Shown piece after piece: positions 56,221-64,000 of a stretch of DNA of 64,000 nt. The translations under genes and the position numbers were made by a program. Source of the stretch: Nematostella vectensis (Eukaryota; Cnidaria; Anthozoa; Actiniaria; Edwardsiidae); assembly GCF_932526225.1 (NCBI RefSeq), contig NC_064037.1, positions 10,460,203 through 10,524,202 of the forward strand, read 5' to 3'. The notes under the pieces were generated by a model. The model saw only the letters and a program-made list of their open reading frames with translations. It ran no database searches and was not told where the DNA came from. Each line of letters begins with the position of its first letter. Position 1 is the first letter of the stretch.

Positions 56221-59200
56221 ATGTCTTCCCTAAACCAACAACCTCGCCCTTGCAGATTGGTAAGTCTACGATTCAGAAAGTTAACTGTTCTAAAAGGTTT
56301 TTCCTTTAAATACTCTGATATTGTAAGTACTTATGCCGTAGCCCAGGCAATGTATCCGTAAACCGATGAGAAATAACAGTGTGCTGGTAATGATATGTGT
56401 TTTAAGAAAAATGTAAGTTTGTTTGTGAACTTGATTGATATTCACAACAAAACACACGGCAAATAGCACTGTTATTTCTCATCGGTTTACAGGTACATTG
56501 CCTGGGCTACCTGTGGTGTCAGTTAGGGTGAATTGGGATGATACAAATAATTGTCTTATATGCTGTATTCTTCCTCTAGTCAAGCCCCTTTGGTGGTCAA
56601 CGAGTGCTTGTGATAGGTGCAGGTGTCATTGGATTGACAACAGCTTATGAACTGTTGACAGCTGGGTAAGAAATATATCTAAACAGCCAAAGCCTCATGT
56701 AACATTGTTGGAAAAAGGAACAGCAAAGTCCAAATCACACACAAATGTACCTTTTGCACACCATGTTTGAGTATTCTTTGAGACGTTGTATATTCTGGGG
56801 AAGCAATATTATTGCTGGGGTGCCTATGTTACAACAATACACACAAAGCAATATAGGTTAGGCAAAATGTCCTGGTTATGGTGCTCTGAAATTCTTCCCC
56901 TTTTTAACCTTATGCACATAGCGTATAGCATTTAACTAATTAGGTTATTTTACATTTTTTTTTTTTCTTCATAGGTATGAAGTTACTGTGTTGGCCAAGG
57001 AGTTCCCTATTCCTGGTGATCCAGTAATTGTGTCACTGATCGCTGGTGCACTATGGGTCTTCCCTACTAAGATGGATTGTTTTGAAGAATTCAGCAGACA
57101 AAAAATTGAGGTACACCTTACATAGAGTATACTTTTTATAAGCACTGTTCTTATTCACTGTAAAAAAAAACAATGCAAAAATGTAAGAAAAATGAACTGA
57201 GTATATAAAAATGCCAGAGGCATCTCAGGCATCTGTTTTTTGTTTGCATTATCCATCACAGGGGGCCAAGTGTGTACATGCATCAGTGTATCGGTTTTAT
57301 TCCCAGTCAAAATATGGATAGTATCTTTCTGTTTCTTGTAACCGAATTTGACTTGAATGTGAGCTTACTAGAAGCTTGAATTAGCTCCAGGATGGGCCTT
57401 TCTTAATTCGTATTAGGATTTTAAATGTGCTTAGGACATGTTTGATCCTGTATTAATGCTTTTTATAAAAACGAAATTATTGTATCATCAGGTTTGCTAA
57501 TTACTAAACACTTGGATCCCTATTTCCAAATACTATATTGAATAAAATATTCCTTGCAGTAACTCTTCTCTCTTTTTCTTAGTCCTTGACAATTGGGGAA
57601 TTAACATTTGTGGCACTTGCTATGGCTTGTGCTGTGCAGTTACATAGATATACAGTAGCAAACGAATTTTACTTTAAGAAATGCAACTACTTTTTGTCAC
57701 TAGAGATACAGCATCAACTGGCAGAGTATGTGTAATGGCTCAGATATGTTTATCCGTTGTTGTTTCCTAATTTTTGAGTTTTTTTTTTCTATTTACACAA
57801 AATTTAAATCAAAATTAAAGAAAGTTATACTTAAAATAGAGCTTAAGGGTGTACTGACATCTGTTGCTAAGAAAAAGTGAATATAGCATAAAAGCCTTGT
57901 AGAAAGTCATAAGGGACTGATATTTGCCAAGTTGACCAACAAAAGTATGCTGACTATTATGATGACGTTACTCCGTTTTATGAAGCTTGAGGGATTGGTG
58001 CATTAAGCCAAGCATACGTTTTAGAAATGATTGAGTAATTGTTTTTGTATGATTTTTCAAAGGTCCTGAAATCCAGATTATTTGATATAATTTTGGTTTC
58101 TGTTAAATTAACGCTAAATCCATGCTTGGCTATATGAAGGAGATTTTAATAAAAAGGAATACAGAAAAAAATATTGCGTTTTGAAATAATTTGGCGAAAA
58201 AAAAGGGTTTTTTTTGAAAACGCATCCGGAAGTGAATCAAAGCCCGCACGTGCACATTCGGCCTGCTCAGACACAATGATATCTCACATGATGATATTGA
58301 AATGAAGTTTAAAAACAAATTCCAATAGTGTTTCGTGGTAATAACACTTCAGAGGAACGATATCCGCCATGTCATGATGGAAATTAAAAAAGTATTTTAA
58401 AATTCTGATACAGCGCGCGCTACTTTGAAATAAGATTTTCAGTGCGTGCGCGAGCGTTTGCAACCGGTTTTTGCATCGCGCACAGGTAGTGAAAATAGAA
58501 AACTTTGGCTTCAAAAACGTATGCTTGACTTAATCTTCGCTGAATCTTCGTTTTTACAAAATATGGAAAATACCATAACCCGAAAAGGCTGAGATCAACT
58601 TAAAGTCAATTTTGGGGAACTTGAAACCCATATTTTTTGTTTCTTTTACTTCAGGAAAGCTTGTGAATGACAAATTCCGTGTTCTGTATATGCGCGCGCT
58701 CAACGCCACCAGCGTAGCAACGTCGTAACTGAGCAACACTAATGTCAGTACACCCTTAACAACCTTATAGGTTAAGATTAATCAAGTGGAATATAAATGA
58801 GACATGAGAAGCCAGGAAGTAAACTATTCACAAAAAAGCATTTTTTGTGAATCACTTTTTGTGTCATAGGAAATTGGAATAAAAGTCTTTGGTTCCCCTT
58901 TGTTTAAAGGCATGGGCAATGGTCTCTTATGACAAACTGGTGCAGCAAGCAAAAAATGGATGTAAGACTGGTGTGAAAGTCATTGAAAATGTCTACCTGT
59001 TCAAGGATATAGTAAGTACACTACAGCTTTGTATGGGAAAATCTCAATTAAGCAAACAAAAATCTGTTGGCACTGACAATCATCAACATGATTTGTGTGG
59101 GGGTTGGTGCCCCTCCCCCGTCCCCCCACTCAATATTTTTAAAACTTAGAAGGAAATGACCAGTAGAGGGGTGGCTGTTCCCCCCTCCCCCAACATTTTC

Positions 59201-61577
59201 TTGTGTCCCCTTCCTAATCTTACATGGCTTGCTATTTGGCTCTGTAAAGGGAGGGTATCAGCATGATGTGGGAAGGGGGTAGCCTACCTGTAGTTTTTTT
59301 CTCCTTGCCCTCCCCACCCTCCCCCTGGCGCCTCTCATCTTTGGTCACTCGAATCCAAGATGGCGGCCACAAGCTACGATTTTTCCTTTCTGAAAACAGC
59401 ATCTAAAACATACATGAAGGCTAGAGGAGGGGATAGCTATATTTTCGGAGGTTTAAATTTTTCTTCCCCAGTATTTTTCTTATTATTGAATAGAATTCAG
59501 GGTATATTTGCTATTGAAGGGGTAAGTAGCCCCTGGTTTCTTGTCCTCCTTTGGGTATAAAATTTTGGGCTCTGAACCGCTCCCCCACCCTTCCCATCCC
59601 AGTCACTTATAGTAGAGTACCCTGTCCCCAAGCATTAGCAGTGATTTAATTTGGATAAAAAAATTAGACTAACAGTAAATTGACTCAATGACATTTAGCA
59701 ATTTCAGGTAATTTTATATGCACCTGTGCGTCTATTTGAAATGAGTAGTTGCATCATATGACAAAGCTATAAGGTTTCCCACAACACCCTTTTCTAGGAT
59801 GGGCGCCCTTAGTCTGAGCTTCAACTTTGCACTAAATCCCACACCTACATAAGTCTCTGTATTACAGATCTAGATAATAAACAGAGCAACTATGCTTCTA
59901 TCATTTACAAAAAACAGAGTCAATTAAAGATGAGTAAATAAATGAAATACTGTTTCCCTTCCATTTAAAAAAAAAATACTGTTATCTTTCCATTTTAGGA
60001 TGGTCCAACAATGGAGTTTATAAATAAAAGCAAACACCTTCCAAAGTTCAGGCATTCACCCATGATAATTAAAGAGAAAGGTTTGTTTTTTCCATATTTG
60101 CCTTCATAGAGTAAACATTGATGACATCAGAAACACTTCCAGAAAATGTCATTGAATGTTACTATTTTCAAGGCTTTGTCCAGTAGGGGGGAGTAATTAG
60201 TATATTTAGGTGGATGTTATGATTTTTTAAATTTATTACTTGAATCAATCCGGTTAGAGGTACCCTGGCTGATGGGTAAGAACCAGCTTGGATTTACTTA
60301 GCTATGTTTTGTTTTTATTTTCAGGAATTAATACCTCACCTCATGGAGTTAAAGATGCAGTTTCTTTTTGGGTTCCTGTAATCAACAGTCCCTCGTACAT
60401 GATGTGGTTATACCAACAGGTATTAGGCACTGTAGGCTCAGTCTCCTCTTAGTTGTTGTGCCCCATAATATTTTCTGTTATGTTTCTTTATAGTCCCAAT
60501 ATTATGAAGCCTGCTACAGCTCTGATATGGCAGGCTTTCAAAAAAAAAACATTAGGCTTTTTTGCTTCATGTCCATCACTTCAGCAGACAAAGTGGATTT
60601 TAAAACGTGACTATTTTTATATGTAATGGCAGGCTTGCTAAAACGTAATCGAAGGGATGTAAAAGAACCACTTGGGTTGCAATAAACCCTCTGGCATTGA
60701 CCACCCCCAGTGACATTGCTTACTAACAATAAACACGCCGTGGCACTTCATGTGGAACCTAGCTCTGTTGTACCTTCTGCACCAGTATAGCTGGTGGAAG
60801 TTAGTTCTGTACCAATACAAAAAGTAAGGCTTCTTAACAAGGGACTATTCTGTTGGGCGTGCGCATTTCACTGCGCGCTTCGACAATCAAAATGGCAAAT
60901 TGCCAGATACTGTTTTGCATGCTAATATTACCATAAAATAATCGTCAGGTGTCGGTCAGCATCTACACACATGGCCATACATAATAGTCCCTTGTTAGGC
61001 TTCTTTGCTTCACCTAATTCTTTTCTCTTTGTGTTACCCTTAGTGTCAACAGCTTGGAGTAAAATACGTGAGAGCATCTTTACAAGGCACTTTACTTTCA
61101 CAACTCAACTCCCTGATGACATCATACAATGCTGATTTTGTCATCAACTGCACTGGTCTTGCGGCAAAAGAACTTGCAACAGACGACAAGGTCTATCCTG
61201 TAAGAGGTACTGTCGACTGCGTCTTTCCAGCATTTTTGGACTCCTACACAGTTCAATGTTTTCTATAAGTTGCTTGAGCGATATCTGCAGTGGCTTTTAG
61301 TGTAAAGCAGGGGTGGACTCACACTTTGCAGACCAGTGGCCAGGACTTTTATTGCAGAAGGGAGATGGGGGAGGGTTGAGCAGACCCTTTTTGTCTTGTT
61401 CAAGTCTCATTGTAAGCAACATATATTATCTGATCACAGGAGCCCTGATCAATGTACCCAGTGATGCACTTAATATTGATTACCGCTTGGCACATGGCTT
61501 CAAGACTGAGTATGGTGGAAGGCCTGGGGAGAATGCCGCCATAGGCAGGCCCTCAATACTACCACACCATAACAATG
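56221..61577 (+). CDS. D-amino-acid/D-aspartate oxidase family flavoprotein, 3' end missing
   Basis: Exons: 56221-56259, 56580-56665, 56975-57110, 58910-59011, 59999-60080, 60325-60419, 61044-61206 and, less surely, 61440-61577; about 280 residues so far. DAO-family enzymes oxidise D-amino acids with FAD, giving a 2-oxo acid, ammonia and H2O2, usually in peroxisomes. Seen: Rossmann motif V24-I-G-A-G-V-I-G31, a flavin-site AGALWVFP segment, WVPVINSPSYMMWLYQQ, and the conserved DFVINCTGLAAKEL and VYPVRG. The substrate (acidic or neutral) cannot be told because the C-terminal half (GGT...GLRP...HNYGHG) is not found before 64000. Exon 8 joins in phase but does not resemble the family, so the true continuation after VRG may differ. 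The last residues, including any peroxisomal signal, are not visible. Confidence 0.85.
56339..56515. mobile_element. Foldback element (family E ends) in oxidase intron 1
   Basis: TAGCCCAGGCAATGTATCCG with AAACCGATGAGAAATAACAG on the left; CTGTTATTTCTCATCGGTTT and CATTGCCTGGGCTACCTGTG on the right. Same termini as 31275-31447 but a different interior. Confidence 0.88.
57843..58759. mobile_element. 917-bp TTAA-flanked element in oxidase intron 3
   Basis: TTAA then GGGTGTACTGACAT at the left; perfect inverse ATGTCAGTACACCC then TTAA at the right. The inside has no transposase frame. Fits a non-autonomous piggyBac-type element. Confidence 0.88.
59095..59236. mobile_element. Diverged family D copy in oxidase intron 4
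   Basis: Shares AAGGAAATGACCAGTAGAGG, GTGGCTGTT and TGTGTCCCC-type segments with 17936-18086. Ends are eroded. Confidence 0.5.
60836..60996. mobile_element. 161-bp MITE with 9-bp target duplication in oxidase intron 6
   Basis: Ends AACAAGGGACTATT and AATAGTCCCTTGTT are perfect inverted repeats, flanked on both sides by AGGCTTCTT (60827-60835 and 60997-61005). A 9-bp duplication is typical of Mutator-like elements. Confidence 0.92.
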
Positions 61578-63740
61578 GTAAGCTGGGGTTGAGTATAGCA
61601 GTGTGACCTTTTTATGAAAGGAACCTTTTTCCTTTCAATGTGTTTCTTAAATTCTTTCATATTGGAAATAGCATGAGATAAGCATTAAAAAATGGGAGAT
61701 TTTTGGTCTTCACCTAATTGTTTTCTTGTATAACTATATTATATGATAATGTACTTATCACGAGGTTTGAGGGTTGATAAATTACAGTGACCATACACAC
61801 GTTTGAGAGACATTGTTTTTTGTAGTTATTTAAACTGTAACACACTAACAAACAGTGTAGTTGTGATATATTTCAAAAGTTAAATGATTTCTTTGCTTCC
61901 CTTTTCATGGGTGGATAGAGGATAAGGTAAAGAAAGGATTTTAATGAGGACTGGATATATTCTTTTTTGTGTATTTTCTTATATTTTTTTCATATTTGTA
62001 TGCAAAATCTTTGAAAACGGGGGGAGGGGGCGTTCTGTCTCTCCTTAGATCCGCCTATGCATTTAATGGGGGAACGCAAGAAAAAAATTGAGCTGAAATG
62101 CTACAGAAGAGCCATCAGATAATGCTATTGGCTACAATTTTAAAAAATGAATAAGAAATGGTGTAGAACCATACGTCTTCACTTTTTTACAAAGGCAACT
62201 GTCACAAATAGTTGCTTCGACCACATAAAAGGATTGTCCATAACATTGTAACAGGAAGTAAAATGTGCTAAAACCTACACTATCCTTGTGGCCATGGTCG
62301 CTTAATATAGGTGGTTGCTAAAATTTATGAAATACTGTACCTACCCCTACCTAAGGTAATAGAGGCAGGTAAGTTTGTGATACTCATATCCCAGAAATTT
62401 TACGTTGTTCCTATCCTCACCATGTTGTCCCAGGCAATGCATGTGAGGTTGTAGAGTGGTGCTGCTTATAAATGCCATTAAGGGACCATTCATTATTTAT
62501 GCCAAGGGGGGGGGGGGGGGGGTGCCTTAAATTCTGCACTATCAAGTGGGGGGTTACCATAAAATATGGAAACACATGCGGGGGGTCATCTAATTGTTGT
62601 TGTGTATGCCAGTGATCATACTAAACCATTTTTTGAGTTTCCCATTTTTTAACTTCTGTGTACAAACACACACGTTTTAGCTTTGACACTGTAAAATCTT
62701 CAGCCCAATAATACATATATTTACTGTATAGTACTGATTTACAAGATTGCTGTGTGGAATTCCAATACGCATGCTACAAGTATTCGTCAATTTATAGTAA
62801 AGCAAATTTCAGATGACAGTTGAAAGTAAGCTGGACTTGTATTTAGTCAGAGTTACTATTAGTCAAAGGCAAAGTCTTTCATCTTTTAGCCAATCTAATT
62901 GCAAACTGAATCAAAACGCCCCAGTGTTCATGCCATGTCTGAACGCAATCCTGACTTTAGTAACTTTGCCTCATGATTGGTTTGTTCTTGAACAAATTGC
63001 AAGACTGGGCCACAGAACAATATGATTATTCAAAAACAAACTAGAAGGGCTCATAAAGTTGCTTGAAGAGGTTGGGGTAAAGTCTGAGAAGCTTTTAATC
63101 GCCCAGGCAGAATTGCACCATGTCTTCAAGGGGATACCAAAAATAGCCTGAGTGTCAGGCCCTTTTATCCTTCCCTGTGAAATATATACCGGGAAGCCTC
63201 TCCGACTTTTAAAAAAAAATTGCCTGATACTCGGGCTATACCAAAAAAGAATAATCAATCAAGGAAAGTCAAAGAAAAGGGCCAGAAAAAGAAAGTCATA
63301 GGCGACTGGAAAAAAAAACTACAGCATTTCTGAAAACACACCTCATTAACACATAACCTAGAGGAAAGATACATAATTGCTTAATAAAAAAAAAAGGCTA
63401 CTGATAGTAAGATTGGATAAGTTGAGAAAATACCGACATATGACTGCACTTGAAAAGCTGCTTCAAACTTTAAAATGCAAGATGCAAGAAAGTGTATCAA
63501 AGTGAAACTAACAGAGTGGGCTTCGGAAAAAGGAGATAGAGAAGTAGAAGTGAGAGAAAAGAGACAGGTTGAAATAGAAGAAGAGAAGGGGGAAGAGGAG
63601 GAGGGAGAGGTGGAGGAAGAGGCTGAAGAAGAAGAAGATAAAGAAGAGGACGAAGCAGAGTTTTTGAATTGTGAATCAGCTTGACTATTAATATAGACAT
63701 GCTTGTTTATGTGAGATTGTGATCATGATTGGTTTTGTTT
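61578..63740. other. Intron or downstream region with low-complexity tracts
   Basis: No exon of the oxidase family found. Holds a G run at 62506-62522, an inverted-repeat element at 63146-63242 (AGCCTGAGTGTCAGGC and GCCTGATACTCGGGCT) and a purine-rich GAA/GAG tract at 63520-63660. Confidence 0.55.
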
Positions 63741-63950
63741 TAGGTTTTTATTGCAAAGACCCATTGCAGATTGGTGTTGTTGTTGTCCTAAGAGCTAGTG
63801 TAAACATAAATTTCCTCAACGGAGGAAGCTGTACAGACAGAGTCAATGGATACACATGTGCATGTGCACCAGGATAGGTTTTTATTGCAAAGACCCATTG
63901 CAGATTGGTGTTGTTGTTGTCCTAAGAGCTAGTGTAAGCATAAATTACCT
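63741..63950. repeat. 134-bp-offset duplication enclosing an EGF-like fragment
   Basis: AGGTTTTTATTGCAAAGACC through TAAGAGCTAGTGTAA occurs at 63742 and 63876. Between the copies, 63825-63874 reads NGGSCTDRVNGYTCACAPG then a stop, a typical EGF-like half-repeat. Confidence 0.85.
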
Positions 63951-64000
63951 CTATTGAAATAAAAGACAGAAAGTTCTTTTATAAGGGATATCAGGGGATA

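Noticed and set aside
58869-58909. Earlier acceptor (TCATAG) for oxidase exon 4
   Set aside because: It leads to a stop (TGA) in the required phase; the TTTAAAG acceptor before 58910 keeps the conserved frame.
63475-63684. Open frame rich in Glu and Lys
   Set aside because: It is a GAA/GAG purine tract; composition alone explains the lack of stops.
61578-63740. Remaining C-terminal exons of the oxidase
   Set aside because: No segment with the expected GGT, GLRP or HGxG motifs and splice signals was found on the plus strand; they may lie beyond the window.
1-64000. tRNA, rRNA or other structured RNA genes
   Set aside because: No cloverleaf with A/B boxes, rRNA segment or snRNA was found by eye; a covariance-model scan would be decisive.

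Overview
The window is animal nuclear DNA. All genes are split into many short exons with GT...AG introns (one clear GC-AG intron and one U12-type intron). Coding sequence is a small share of the 64 kb, and introns are packed with short inverted-repeat elements, G/C homopolymer runs and tandem arrays. Gene content (P2X channel, three-domain ACAD10, SLC12A9, RANBP1) is metazoan. The compact, intron-rich, MITE-rich style fits a non-bilaterian such as a sea anemone or other cnidarian; that assignment is inference.

Layout. (1) 1-2207, minus: 5' part of an ankyrin-like protein, running off the left edge. (2) 4419-10608, plus: complete P2X receptor, 12 coding exons, 425 aa. (3) 11497-29315, minus: complete ACAD10, 26 coding exons, 1028 aa, with HAD-like, APH-like kinase and acyl-CoA dehydrogenase parts. 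(4) 30613-47326, plus: complete SLC12A9-type transporter, 34 coding exons, 889 aa. (5) 48919-49407, minus: unrecognised 162-codon open frame, probably a 3' exon. (6) 50294-55310, plus: complete RANBP1, 5 exons, 225 aa. (7) 56221-61577 and probably beyond the right edge, plus: D-amino-acid/D-aspartate oxidase family flavoenzyme, incomplete. In the four complete models every exon junction was checked by hand and the reading phase agrees throughout.

Neighbours are mostly head-to-head (ankyrin/P2X, ACAD10/SLC12A9, unknown/RANBP1), with P2X and ACAD10 tail-to-tail. These are unrelated housekeeping and membrane genes, not a pathway cluster. I found no self-contained new system such as a defence island or biosynthetic cluster.

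The most interesting signal is structural. In three genes a tandem duplication spans an exon edge and copies a working splice site: a 57-bp in-frame copy of the P2X exon 3 acceptor, a 67-bp copy of the ACAD10 exon 11 donor, partial copies of ACAD10 exon 5, and a 13-copy minisatellite whose last unit is the acceptor of SLC12A9 exon 19. Other points are a 374-bp near-palindrome, a foldback family sharing terminal repeats, two elements bounded by TTAA, and an EGF-like fragment in frame with the last oxidase exon.
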